DNA of 64,000 nt from Stomoxys calcitrans (taxonomy: Eukaryota > Arthropoda > Insecta > Diptera > Muscidae), in assembly GCF_963082655.1 (NCBI RefSeq), contig NC_081555.1, positions 33,200,057 to 33,264,056 of the forward strand. Reading direction: 5' to 3'. Positions 32,975 to 45,830 of the stretch are shown in pieces. Position 1 is the first letter of the stretch. Every line of letters starts with the position of its first letter. Below the pieces are notes generated by a model, which was not told the DNA's origin, ran no database searches, and worked only from the letters and a program-made list of their open reading frames with translations. Made by a program: the position numbers and the translations under genes.

Positions 32975-34635
32975 CCAAATAACGTAACGCGATCCGAAGA
33001 GATGCGCCAGGTTGTTCAGCCGTCAATTTATTTTGCATCCCAAGAGTGACAGGGCTAGGAGTATAGCCAATCGTCGTATCCATGGTCTCTAAGGCGATGA
33101 ACAGCCATCACAATTTACCGTTGATGAAGTTTCGAATGTCATTCGTGGGGCCAAGTCATCTAAAGCGTTGGGCCCCAACGAAATCTCTACACTGATGTTG
33201 AAGAATCTGGATTCACATGGAATTGAGTACCATACAACTGTCCTCAACCTGTCCTTAAACACTCTTATAGATTCCGATATCTAGAAAATGGGCAGAGTGA
33301 TCTCGCAGCTGAAGCCTGGAAAGAACCCAAGTTTGGGCAAGTCGTACATACCGATCTCCCTTCTCTCACCACTAGCCAATACGCCTGTGGGACTACTCCT
33401 CCCGGGTCTCGTTGGAGAATTACAATGCGCCGAGCATCAGCAAGGATTCCGAAGACAGCAAAGCACAACCTCTACTTTACATACCATCACCGCACACATT
33501 TGCCTTGGCTTCAATCAGCCCAGGTCATGTGAAAGGACGGTCCTCAAAGGCATTCGAACCGGTCAGTCATGCCAAACTATTTGAGAACATTGCCAATACG
33601 CCCCTCCAGCCAGTACTGAAACGCTCGGTAGCGAATTATCTGTGTGGACGCCAGTCATTTGTGGAATTTAGGGATAAGAAATCGAAGAACCGTAGAGTGA
33701 AACAGGAAGTTCCCCAAGGCGGGGTAATATTTTCGGCACTGTTTAACCTATACCTATCACCCATTCCACCCCCCAGATGGCATAGAGATCGTATCGTATC
33801 ATATGTGGACGATTGTACGATCATGGCATCACGGCCCCCACCAATTGATGACATCTGCGATAGGTTAAACTTCTACCTCAACGAACTTGCCTCTTATTTC
33901 GCTACAAGAAATCTGCCACCAAATCTTCAACCGCATCGAGGTGCATAGGGAGCTGAAAATGATGCTAGACGGTGTGACAAGTGTCTCACAATACTTGGCG
34001 TCTCATTTGACAGCTCTTATACGTTCTTCCTAGATGTCACATCAATTTGCGATTAAGTCAAATCTAGAAACAAGGTCCTCAAGTCACTTGACGGCCGCAC
34101 TTGGGGTGTTTACAAAGTAACCTTGTTGACCACGTACAAAGCTATTGACCGTTCCGTGATAAGTTATGCCGCGCCAGTGTGGTCTCGTCAGCTGTGACAA
34201 GCAGTGGAATAATATTCAAATCTGTTAAAATGCCGCCCTACGAACTGCGACGGGCTGTTTCCTCAGTTCTCATGTGGACCACCTCCATCAGGAGAAAAGA
34301 TCCTACCCGCGCGAAGCCTTGCTGTCAAGCAATAGGCTGTTATCGCAGCGCCCATCTACATCATCAACTTGTAGATATATATCCACCGCCCAGAGACCTT
34401 AAGATAGATCTACATGATCTAGAGCGTCAGGTTCAGCGCTACAACAGAGAACCTCTAGATCAAGCGGCATATCACGCAGGTCTAAACAACATTCATGCAG
34501 ACACGGTAACAGATGATGTAAATGGCTACCGAGTGAATGTGGTCCTTAGAATAACCGCCTCCCATTTCACCTAAAGAAATTGACCCCCCTCCCAAACCAG
34601 AGTAGTTTTTACTCAATCACGATCCGGCGGAATCA
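32975..34635 (+). pseudogene. Jockey-like RT fragment (second copy of the 26082-30181 family)
   Basis: It contains KSSKALGPNEIS, LKPGKNPSLGKSYIPISLL, EHQQGFRRQQSTTSTLH, VANYLCGRQSFVEFRDKKSK, VPQGGVIFSALFNLYLSPIP and SYVDDCTIMAS (YADD changed to YVDD). The C-terminal region ends at EIDPPPKPE. The endonuclease part is missing and frames shift several times. It lacks the internal duplications of the 26082 copy, so it shows the ancestral order. Confidence 0.82.
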
Positions 34636-34925
34636 TCCCCTTCAATTCATCGGAAACATCTTTTGCGATCTTCCGTGCACCGTTTACGACAAGTCGTCAT
34701 TGCGAAAAGCCAAAAAGTCCGTAGCACCAATGATTTGGCGATTTGATTTAAAATATTTTTTCCCAAGTATTTTAATGTGGTAAACGAGTGACCAGGGTGA
34801 CGTACGATGTGTGGCACATCTTGGCATACTTACTAAAATGTAATCATCCGCACCCAAGTCCAATAAATTGAAATAAAGGAATGACAAGGAATGGTTGGTG
34901 CTGGTTAAGAGGGTCTAGACAAACA
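34636..34925. other. Unidentified spacer
   Basis: No motif or repeat recognised between the RT fragment and HINE monomers. Confidence 0.4.
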
Positions 34926-35440
34926 GACAATTGAACCGTGTTTCGCATGGTTGTTGGTGCAGAATTTCAGCCAAATCGGACAAAAATTGCGGTTGCTAGG
35001 GGCTCAAGAACAAAAATCGGAAGATCGGTTTGTATGGGAGTTTTATTAGGTTATAAAAGGATTTGGACCGTACTTTGCAGAAGTATTTGATGTCGTATCA
35101 GAATACTACAAGCAAATCCAATTGCTGCTTCCAGTTCCTCAAGATATCAAGTCAGGAGATTGGTTTTTAAGGAGCTATATCAGTTTATAGACCGATTTAA
35201 ACCGTACTTATCAGAAATATTGAAAGTCATAGCAATGCAATGAATCCAAAGTTTCAGCCAAATTGGATTGCAATCGCGGTTTTCATAGGCTATGTGGCTA
35301 AGAGGCTCTAGACGTCAGACCGGGAGATCGGTTTATATGGCTGCTATATCGAAATCTGAACCGATATGGGACATTTGTAATTCCCAGTGACCTACAGCAA
35401 TAACAGGCATCAAGATCAGATCGAAGTGTAGGGGGTCACC
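34926..35440 (-). mobile_element. Diverged HINE monomers
   Basis: About three monomers with ATTTCAGCCAAATCGGAC, GGGGCTCAAGAA and GATCGGTTTATATGGCTGC motifs, then part of a leader-proximal block (CCGATATGGGACATTTGTAA). No termini. It runs directly into family 4 repeat. Confidence 0.65.
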
Positions 35441-36783
35441 CCACCCCCAAAAACTCCCCAAATGGGCATATGACCCATCATGACTATATGAGACTCGGTT
35501 TGTTTGTTTGTTCCGTAGAATCAGAAAACGGAAACATAGGTTACCCAAAATCCAAAGAGGTTTGATGGGCACAATATGGGTATCAAATGAAAGGTATTGG
35601 AGACTAGAAAAAAAATATCATATTAAATTTTGGGTCCAAGTACCCAGCGGGCCACCCCAACCTAAAAACTCCTATAAACAGAAATATTTAACGTACCTTT
35701 CAATATGGGACTCTAATGAAAAGTATCCGGCATTAGATTACAAATATGACACAAAAAATTAGGTCTAAGTAATGGGAGGTCGCCTCACTCCCAAATACCC
35801 CTTAATGGGAATATCAGCCGACCATGGCTATATAGAATTCATATAAAAGATATTTGAGAGTAGATTAAAAATATGACATAAAAATTTGCGTTCAAGTCAA
35901 ACATACGTCCTCCTAAACATACCTCGAATAGATTAATTCACCCATTATGGCAATATGGGACTCAAATGAAAGGTATTTGAGAGTAGAAAACTAAAATGGT
36001 ATCCAATTTTGGGGGTACGCCCTAAATCACCCCTTAAACTGAAGATTATTTCCGACTATAGCAATATGGAGCTCAAATCAACGGTAGTTTAGGCTAAAAA
36101 ACAAATTTGATATCTATTTTCAGGGCAAAGTGCTGGTGGCTTCCCCAGCCCTAAAACACCCTCCCAACAGTTCATACTTACCGACCATGGCAAAATAGGG
36201 TTCAAAGTAAAGGGATTTGGGAGAATTTGATATCCATATTTGAGTCGAAATGTCTCCCCTAAAAAGCACTTCTTATTATACTAATTTCAAAAATACCAGA
36301 TCTCGGAGATTGGTAATGCGATTAGTTTGAAATTTTTTGCACTCTAACAATCAAAAACTTGGTTTCTATTGTTGGGGACGTGTGCCGCGGGGGACAGCCC
36401 AAAACCCGCCAAATGGATATATAGACCAATCACGACAATAAAGAGCCATGTGTTTGGGAACCCGCCCCATCCCAAAATACCTCCCTATTACATAAAAGCT
36501 ATATGGGGTGGAAGTTTATAGATTCTCGGGAAATTTATATTCATTTTCGGGACAAAGACCCTGGGATCCACCCCACCTTCAAACACAACTTATTTACCGA
36601 TCATGCCATTATGGGACTCATACGAAATGTTTCTGAAAGTAGAGCACGAATCTTATATTTACTTTGATGGCCAAGTGACCACCCCCGAAATACCCCCTAA
36701 ACCCGAAATATTTACCAATACAGTAATACGGGGCTCAAAAGAAAGGCATTTGAGAGTAGAGTAAAAATTTGACCAGGAACCCA
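35441..36783 (+). repeat. Family 4 degenerate tandem repeat
   Basis: Roughly ten units of about 120-130 bp, each centred on CAATATGGGACTCAAATGAA, AGGTATTTGAGAGTAGA and a C-rich CCACCCCAA...CCC block. It begins near TTTGTTTGTTCCGTAGAATC, the terminus found also at about 18090 (complement) and 53825. No coding capacity. Confidence 0.7.
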
Positions 36784-36784
36784 G

Positions 36785-37130
36785 CAGGGGCAAACTTTTC
36801 ATACATCAATGAGTGCTTTCCGATTCAAGTTGAGTTTATCAACGATAAGGGACCTTTTTTTAGAGGCGACACATTTTTGTGGAGAATTGGGGGAAATACA
36901 TGACCATGCATGGTATGGTACCTCGCAAATGTCGCCAGCATTAAGAGGGGATAACCACCGCTTGGAATTTTGTTCGAAGTTCCGCCAGGATTCAAACGCA
37001 GGCGTTCAGTGCGGACACAGGCTACAGTAGCACCATGTCCACATTCAGGGCGAAATGTCCCCACCCTAAATAGATATAAGAGAGTTAAAGAAGGTGCAGC
37101 GAAGCGGGCCCTGTCCAGCTAGTTCACCAT
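36785..37130 (-). mobile_element. SINE variant with extra 5' module
   Basis: Minus strand: CTAGCTGGACAGGGCCCGCT module, CCCTGAATGTGGACA, a decayed tRNA-like head with TTTGAATCCTGGCGG, then a body parallel to the main SINE but with ACATTTTTGTG-type differences. Shared with 46496-46850. Confidence 0.75.
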
Positions 37131-38778
37131 AAAGCAGAAGATATTTATATCAGAACATATTCTTCGCGAATTGTGCTCGCTCATTCCTTTGGGTTTCCCA
37201 TCTCTTTGATGTAGGAGTACAATTGCTGGATCTCGACGTCTGGAGGACCATCAAATACTGCCGATACTAGCGTTAAAGGGTCCAAAAAATTAAAATTTTA
37301 TGAAAATTTTAGGGCATGATTTTTAGATTAGAGATTGATTGTTGCCGGGAGAAAAGTTTTCCGTCATACTTAATTGGAAGTTTAGTCAGTCATCGCTTAA
37401 ATTGGGACGTGTTTACTAAGGCGCCATCATCGCGAGAATGTTGCCATTGATGACATACCATAGCATAATCTAAATATCACAAAGCTAATCTATATCCCAA
37501 GAGCCCATCAAACACAATAGGAATTTGCAAAGATTAGGAAAATCAACAATGTGTTATACTACGCCAACGAATTTTAGGTGTTTTCTTTCCATACACTCAG
37601 TTATTGCCTGATTTTATGATCTTTTCATTTCCTGCATCGGCAGCATCATGATCAAGAGAAATAAATCTTAAATTTATTATTGGAATTAAGTTCAGTCAGC
37701 ATGAGAATTGATTCGCCTTTGTAATTCCAAATTCTCTAAACTTTTTGCAATGTCCACTCATGCAGCAAAGCCAAACAGAAATGGTTCCACAGCATTTGGC
37801 TTTAATAAATATCCATCTATTGTATGGCTTTGAAGTGATGATGGTTGATGGTCTTATTTTTTTTTTATTGTTCCACGAATAATGAAGAATTATATTTTTT
37901 TGTTTATTTCAAAACAAAATTCTTGGCTTTTTCGTTTGGTGAGTTGAGAAAATCTATTCTCTTCTAGTCTATGGATGAAAATAAATACACACTGGCGATT
38001 GAGGACGCATGGGGTAATGAGGCGACACTGTCGTAACACACAAACGCAACCCTTGGGAGATTTGGGAAGAACAATCAATAGCTTTTCCAATGTGTTGACA
38101 GTGATAACATTCATATGCTGCGTTGATAAAATTAGATGCACATCGGTTATTTTTAGATTCTAGTGGTACTCTGGTCGATTCTCTATGTTCTCATTCAAAG
38201 CGATGGCTGAGTTTTTTTTTGTGCTGCTGCTCTCTGTGCCAATGTTTGTATGCCTGCTGGGCGAATGAAGATTTGATTGGAAATGCCAGTCTCACACGAT
38301 TTTGACGTTAATGCCGTTAATACGTAACCAGTGTCATAATATATTGAGTGTGATAATTTTGTCCGCCGCCTAGGCAAATGTAAATGATTGCCAATTGTAT
38401 TTTTATTTTTTGATGGTAAAAGAAAAAATAATTTTTTTTATTTGTTTTTCGTAGACTTTTCCTCTGTTCGAATCATATTGACTTATATCACCTTCAGACG
38501 TATAAAAAGCAAAAAACAAAAAAGAAAAATATCAACAAATATACCATTCTCTTCGTTTAATATGCCTTTATTGAATCTTCGAATATCTAATTTAGAATTG
38601 TCTACTCAAAAAAACTAACTGAAAGCGTCTCTATGTTTGATGAGTAATATTTTCAATATCTATTGAAATGCCATCAATATATGATTTCACTACTCAAAAA
38701 ACATCAAATTCACCTACATCACCAATCGATGAAATGACTCAGACCTTGGTGCAATGAAATGGATCAAATCCAAAGAAA
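37131..38778. other. No gene seen; longest unique-looking block in the right-central part
   Basis: AT-rich sequence without recognised repeats. Frames at 37890-38618 are short and motif-free. It could hold host regulatory or intronic DNA, but nothing in the sequence shows that. Confidence 0.45.
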
Positions 38779-39909
38779 ACAAGTAAGAGCGTGCAAAGTT
38801 CGGCCGGGCCGCATCTTATATACCCTCCACCATGGATCGCATTGGTAAAGTTCTTTTCCCGGCATCCCTTCTTAGGCAAAAAAGGGTATAAGAAAAGATT
38901 TGCTCTGCTATTAGAGCGATATCAAGATATGGTCCGGTTTGGACCACAATTAAATTATATGTTGCAGACCTGTGTAAAATTTCAGCCAATTCGAATAAGA
39001 ATTGCGCCCTTTGGGGGCTCAAGAAGTAAAATAGAGTGATCGATTTATATGGGAGCTGTATTGAGCTATAGACCGATTCAGACCATAATAAACTCGTATG
39101 TTGATGGTCATGAGAGGATCCTTCGCACAAAATTTCACGCAAATCGGATAATAATTGCGACCTCTAGAGGCTCAAGAAGTCAAGATCCCAGATCGGTTTA
39201 TATGACAGCTATATCAGGTTATGGACCGATTTGAACCATACTTGGCACAGTTGTTGAATATCATAAGAAAATACATCGTGCAAAAATTCATTCAAATCGG
39301 ATAAGAATTGCGCCCTCTAGAGGCTCAAGAAGTCAAGACCCAAGATCGGTTTATATGGCAGCTATATCAGGTTATTAACCGATTTCAATTATACTTACCA
39401 TAGTTGTTGGACATCAGAACAAAACACGTCGTGCAAAATTTCAATCCAATCGGATAAGAATTGCGCATTCTAAAGGCTCAAGAAGTTAAGACCCAAGATC
39501 GGTTTATATGGCAGCTATATCAAAACATGGACCGATATGGCCCATTTACAATACCAACCGACCTACTCTAATAAGAAGTATTTGTGCAAAATTTCAAGCG
39601 GCTAGCTTTACTCCTTCGGAAGATAGCGTGCTTTCGATAGACAGACGGACGGACGGATGGACGGACGGACAGACGGACGGACGAACGGACGAACGGACGG
39701 ACAGACGGACGGACGGACGGACAGACGGACGGACGGACGGACAGACGGACGGACGGACGGACGGACGGACGGACATGGCTAGATCGACACAATATGTCGC
39801 GACGATCAAGAATATACATACTTTATGGGGTGTCAGATGAATACTTCGAGTAGTTACAAACAGCGTGACGAAATTAGTATACCCCCCATCCTATGGTGGA
39901 GGGTATAAA
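38779..39909 (-). mobile_element. HINE1, complete
   Basis: Tip complement (AACAAGTAAGAGCGTGC), hairpin TTCGGCCGGGCCGCA, CCCTCCACCATGGA, about five monomers, GGAC tract at 39640-39775, leader and terminus GGTGGAGGGTATAAAAA. The terminus is followed at once by HINE2 monomers. Confidence 0.85.
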
Positions 39910-40917
39910 AAGGATGTCAAAGGGCCTAACACAACTGACTGCCCCAAATTTCAGCAAAATCGGATAATAAATGTGGCTTTTATGGGCCTAAAACCCTAAA
40001 TCGAAGGATCGGTCTATATGGCAGCTATAACCAAATCTGGACTGATCTGGGCCAAATTAAAAAAGTATGTCAAAGGGCCTAGTACGACTTGAGGTTCTAG
40101 ATTTCAGCAAAATCAGATAATAAATGTGGCTTTTATGGGCCTAAGACCCTATATCTGCTGATCGGTCTATATGGCAGCTATATTCAAATCTGGACCGATC
40201 TGCGCAAAATTAAAGAAGGACGTCGAAGAGCCTAACCAAACTCACTGCCTCAAATTTCAGCGACAACGGACAATAAATGCGTCTTTTATGGCCCCAAAAC
40301 CTAAAACCTAGATATCGGTCTATATGGCAGCTATATCCAAATCTGGACCGATCTGTGCGATATTGCAGAAGAATGTCAAGAGGATTAACTTAACTCACTG
40401 TTCCAAATTTCGGGGACATCGGGCAATAAATGAGCATTTTATGGGCCCAAAACCATAAATCAAGAAATCGGTCTATATGGCAGCTATATCCAAATCTGGA
40501 CCGATCTGAGCCAAATTGGCGAAAGATTTCGTAGGGCCTAACGCAACTCACTATCTCAAATTTCAGCAAAATCGGATAATAAATGTGGCTTTTATGGGCC
40601 TAAGACACTAAATCGGCCGATTGGTCTATATGGGGGCTATATCAAGATATAGTCCGATATAGCCCATCTTCGAACTTAACCTGCTTATGGACAAAAAAAG
40701 AATATGTGCAAAATTTCAGCTCAATATCTCTATTTTTAAAGACTGTAGCGTGATTTCAACAGACAGACGGACAGACGGACGGACATGGCTAGATCGTCTT
40801 AGATTTTTATGCTAATAAAGAATATATATACTTTATAGGGTTGGAAATGGATGTTTCGATGTGTTGCAAACAGAATGGCAAAATGGATATACTCCCATAC
40901 TTCGGTGGTGGGTATCA
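39910..40917 (-). mobile_element. HINE2 lacking its 3' hairpin, fused to HINE1
   Basis: Six or so monomers with ATCGGTCTATATGGCAGCTA at 40008, 40161, 40314, 40467 and 40620, exactly 153 bp apart. Then come the leader with CGTAGCGTGATTTCAACAGA-like block, short GACA tract and terminus TTCGGTGGTGGGTAT. The 3' end is cut at the HINE1 5' terminus. Confidence 0.85.
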
Positions 40918-41324
40918 AAGACAGCTGCCGACATGTTATGTACAAACTTTGCTTCACCGCGTCTCATCCAAAATGACGAAAAGCACAAGCTACAGTTTTT
41001 TATCCAAGACAAAAACCACAGATCTTAGCTTTAAAACGAGCTTTTGGGCTTTGCTTTTAGCTGAATAAGTTTTAGCCTAAGTTGCGGTTTTTGAAATTAT
41101 CCTAACCGTTGTTATGTTCCGATAGCCGTTACATTACTTAAACTATGCAATGCTAAGAACTATGATGAGAGACCAAAATGAATAGGGCAGCTTCTATTGG
41201 TATGAGAAAAGTAACCCCGCTGTTCCTTGATGAGACATTCTTGGGCAAATTTGAAATTTTTTGGAAAATTATGCTTAGAATATCTGCCATAGTTTTGAAG
41301 GTATGCGACTAAAACAAACAAACA
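40918..41324. other. No gene seen
   Basis: Mostly unique. A short + piece at about 41200-41260 (CTGTTCCTTGATGAGACATTC) looks like a SINE tail. Confidence 0.4.
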
Positions 41325-41615
41325 AAATTTGCCCATGAATATTCCACTAAGGAACAGGGAGAAACTTCTCACATATCAATGAGTGCAGTCCGATTCTAAT
41401 TTAAGCTCAATGATAAGGGGCCTCCTTTTTATAGCCGACTGCGAACGGCGTGCCGCAGAGCGACATCTCTTTGGAGAGAAGTTTTACATGGCATAGTATC
41501 TCACAAATTTTGCCAGCATTAGGAGGGGAAACTATTGCTAAACATTTTTTCTGATGGTCTCGCCAGCATTCGAACCTAGGCGCTCTGCGTCATAGGCGGA
41601 CATGCTAACATGCTA
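41325..41615 (-). mobile_element. tRNA-derived SINE
   Basis: Complement of tail, TATAAAAAGGAGGCC block, body and most of the head. The B box is decayed (GGTTCGAATGCTGG) and the A box is mostly lost. Confidence 0.82.
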
Positions 41616-42768
41616 AAGTTTTATGAACTTTTCGCAAGTGTTGAACAAGTATTTTTTGGTTTTCTAAGGCATTTGTTGCTACTTTTCCAAAATTCAAAAA
41701 AATTTTAACTATCAACACTGGTGTCTGGAACCTTAGGGTTGCTCGTCCCAATTCAATGTAACACAGAAGTTGATCCATCACAAAATCGTTAGCATTTATG
41801 ACAGCAAATAATTTAGTGATTTGTCAGCAACAGATTATCGTTGATCCAATGACAATTGGCGAATTCACACCTCACCTCTCTGTTGTTGTTCACATACTAA
41901 TTGTTGACAAGGGCAACTACAAAATGTTTGACAAAATAAACACATGTCTGTCGGACACGCTACTGTGATGCTTGCAAATTAATGGGCACTTGTAATGATC
42001 CCACATGTGAAAATAAACAATTGTCGTTTTGAATTTGAAAATAAATTTCACACATCAACTGCCACATTGTGGATGAGGTAGCCACAGTGGGCCGAAGCGC
42101 GAAGGAGGATATGCGAAGCAGCCTAGAAGCATTCATCATTGCCATATTCATAGTTGCAAAAATAAGAAATGAATAAATCTTAGAGACGGCATAAACATGC
42201 ATACCCATCTATCTGCGTGTGTGTGTGTGTCGCTCTGTCTGTTTGTTGTTTGTTGAAAACATGCCGTGATCATCCAAAGGGTATAATCTAGGTGGTTGAC
42301 AGTCTGCCAAAAATTGGGCGAAAGGAAAATAAAACAAATTGAAAAACACACACACACACACACATACATACACAGTATCCATCTTTATATTGATGCTTAG
42401 CACATTTTAAAGTAGTCAAAATGTATCGGAACAAGAAGAATAACAAATCATCTTCAAAAACATCGCGCACACACAAACTCACAAACATCATCACTCGTAT
42501 ATGGTATATAAATATTTTCAAATGTGTATATTTTAGTCTATAAAACTAAAACAAATAAATGATTTTGTTAAAATTTATTTTGAATTTTTATTGCTATATT
42601 TACGAGTGTATTTATTTTTATTGAGCTTAAGGCATGTGAGGACGGGACACACATGCCTTAAGTCACATTCACCAGGCATCGATAGGTGGAGAAACCGCAC
42701 GTAGACTTATTGTTGAAATGTTAAGGGCCCCACTTAACTATTTACTAGTAGTGCTGCAATTTAGGTTA
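41616..42768. other. No gene seen; two CA/GT microsatellites
   Basis: GT run at about 42217-42230 and CA run at about 42346-42363. The rest is AT-rich without recognised motifs. Confidence 0.5.
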
Positions 42769-45700
42769 GGTTTAAGTGGCAGTCTGCCATCACTTAGACG
42801 TTCTCGTTCATTGTGATACCACAGGAACAGAAGAAGGAAGATGCCTTCTAGTTCCTTCCGTTGAACCATCCAGATCGATTTAAAAAGCTCAATATCGTGC
42901 GAATGTTCACATCTGCTAAATCACACAGGTTCTCAAAGAAATGAGAACCTAAAGTGGTACTCCTTCTAACTGCTAGTGCGGGACACACACACAGAAGGTG
43001 TTTGATAGTCTCTTCATCATCAATGTCCTCACAGCTTCTGCAAAATTCGTTGCAGGCAACCTTTGGTCTGTCAACATGTTTAACGATTACACAGTGATCT
43101 TTCATGATGGGCACAATGACTGAGGCGTTAGTTCCAGCCAATGACAGCACAGCAGTAGACCTCTTCAAGTCTAGATTAGGCCACATAGTTTTGGAATGCT
43201 CACAGTCCCCTCTCTGTGACCATCTATCATTCGTTGTCCTTCGGGGCTGATGCTGAAAACTTAGCTTACATGTCGCTAGAGGCATACCCATAGATTCCAG
43301 TATCCCTGGAATGTGTAGGGTAGTTCCTAGTCTCACAAGCTCGTCCGCTTTACAATTCCTTGGGATATCTCTATGGCCTGGCACCCAGAACAGGTGAATT
43401 TTGAACTATTCCGCCATCTCGTTGAGAAATATGCAACAGTCGAGGGCGGTTTTTTATGTGTCAGAAATACGTTCTTCAGGGATTTAATGGCTGCTTTGCT
43501 GTCTGAGAAGATATTTATGCCAACCGTCATTATGACATTAGTTAGCCAATCCATCACTTCCTTAAATGCAATCATCTCCGCTTGATACACTCAGCAGTGG
43601 AACTCCTTTTTTACTGCTAGTGCGGGACACACACAGAAGGTGTTCCATAGTCTCTTCTTCTTCGATGTCCTTACAGCTTCAGTCTGTCAACATGTTTTCC
43701 AATAAGACAGTGATCTTTCATGACGGGCACAATGACTGAGGCGTTAGTTTCAGCCAATGGCAGCACAGCAGTAGACCTCTTCAAGTCTAGATTAGGCCAC
43801 ATAGTTTTGGAATGCTCACAGCCCCCTCTTTGTGACCATCTATCATTCGTTGTTCTTCGGGGCTGATCCTGAAAACTTAGCTTACATGTCGCTAGAGGCA
43901 TACCCAGTTCCCCTGGAATGTGTAGGGTAGTTCCTAGTCTCACAAGCTCGTCCGCTTTACAATTCCTTGGGATATCTCTGGATATCTCACCCAGAACAGG
44001 TGAATTTTGAACTGTTCAGCCATCTCGTTGAGAGATATGCAACAGTCGAGGGCGGTTTTCGTGTGTCAGAAATACGTTTTTCAGGGATTTAATGGCTGCT
44101 TGGCTGTCTGAAAAGATGTTTATGCCAATCGTCGTTATGACATTAAATCTTAGCCATTCCACCACTTCCTTAATTGTAAGGATCTCCGCTTGATACGCAC
44201 TGCACTGGTGGAGTAACCTTTTCGATATGACTAAGATCTTCGAGATCTTTAAAGTACACCCCTAAGCCCACCTGGTCGTTTAGATTGGAACCTTTCGTAT
44301 AGAAGTCTATGTAACTTCTGTAACCAGGGAAATCGTAGTTTCAATCGGTTCTATCAGAAATTGTGGTACAGTAATTTTTATCAAAAAGCGGTTCAGGTAG
44401 GGTGTAATCCACACTACCTAGAACATCGGATATTGTATCAAGTATAACACAGTGTCCATAGCCTCCATATGACCAATAAGAAAGCTCCCTTAATCTCACG
44501 ACAGTGCTCGCTGCAATTTGGGTAGCAACATAGTCCAGAGGCATAAGATGTAGCATTAAATGCAGTGCATCAAATGGTGTCATCCTCAGTGGGGCTGTGA
44601 TGCACAAACAGTCACTCGTTGAATCCGGCTAAGTATAGAACAGAAGGTGGACTTTTGAAGCGCCGTCCACCAGACCATAACACCATATAGCATTGTAGGT
44701 GTGACAACTGCAGAAGCTCGACCTCAAGTGTCGTCTCAGTTATCCGATCAGAACCTCTTCCTTGAGGTGAGCAGCTGGTGGACTTTTGAAGCGCCGTCCA
44801 CCAGATCACAACACCATATAGCATTATAGGTCAGACAACTGCTGTAGCTCGACCTCTAGTGTCGTCTCAGTTATCCGATCAGAAACCTCTTACTTCCTTC
44901 CATGACCTGACCCCATTTTCAATCCATTCTATCATAGCCGCAGTGGCTGTCTCACACTTAATCGGTATGTCAATGGGTCGAATATCTAGAATAGTCTCCA
45001 GTGCGCTAGTGGGCTCGCTCGGCCTATACCAAGATAAGATGTTCTCCGAACCTGTTGTATGGTCCTTATGTTGCACTTTTTCTCCATAGCAGTCCACCAA
45101 ACTACTGAGACGTAAGTAAGGATCGGTCCAATCACGCTCCTGTAGAGCCAGTGGACTATCATTAGATGAAGGCCCTATTTTGTGCCGGCCCGTCTACATA
45201 GCCTTCTCAGTATGCTCCTGAATGTGACACTTTCAATTCAGTTTCTTACCAAAGATTACTCCTAAGTATTTGACCTTGTCAGATATCGAAATTGTTTCGT
45301 TGAGGAAACGTGGTGAGTTAAAATGGTCCACCTTCGTCTTCCTCGTTAGCATGCATATTTCTGTCTTCTCTGGGTTAACATTGAAACCCCTGGGTCTAGA
45401 CCAGTCATATGCCATATGCAAGACCTTTTCGGCCATTTTGCATAGCTAGTTGGGATCCTTACCCCAAGGCGTATTTTAACATCGTCTGCATAGCAGACGG
45501 ACTCAAATCACTCCGCAGCCAGCATTCGTAATAGATCATTTATGGTGGTGCCCCCTGTGCTATGCCTTGTGCCACTTTCTGCCATATATTTATGCCTTGG
45601 GACCCACAATTGATACACCTGTACCTTGGCATATGGTTAATTCAGTTTCTAAGGACCGGGTCCACCCGGTACTGGTCAAAACGTTTGGAGCAGTGTCTCA

Positions 45701-45830
45701 TCCGCACATTTTTTAAAGTCCTCTCGATGTCAAAACGTATCGTCATTGTGTACGTCTTGGCATCGAAGGATTTTTCTATTTTATGTACAACCTCGTGCAG
45801 GGCAGTCTCTATCGACCTTTGCTTGACATG
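42769..45830 (-). pseudogene. Non-LTR retrotransposon: RT C-terminus plus RNase H, with duplications
   Basis: Minus strand order: FNVNPEKTEICMLTRKTKVD and KVKYLGVIFGKKLN (RT palm/thumb, 45233-45436), LYGVVIWWTALQKS (about 44640-44880), then RNase H. The latter shows AYQAEMIAFKEVMDWL (catalytic Glu region), NIFSDSKAAIKSL (catalytic Asp) and PGHRDIPRNCKADELVRLG (H...D). A C-terminal CRSCEDIDDEETIKHLLCVC zinc motif follows. The N-terminal RT and endonuclease are absent. A 644-bp direct duplication covers the RNase H end (from 42971 and from 43615), and a 131-bp one covers the WWTALQKS segment (from 44646 and 44777). Confidence 0.82.

Noticed and set aside
42346..42363. CA/GT runs as a special signal
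   Set aside because: Ordinary dinucleotide microsatellites; similar runs at 19225 and 63644.
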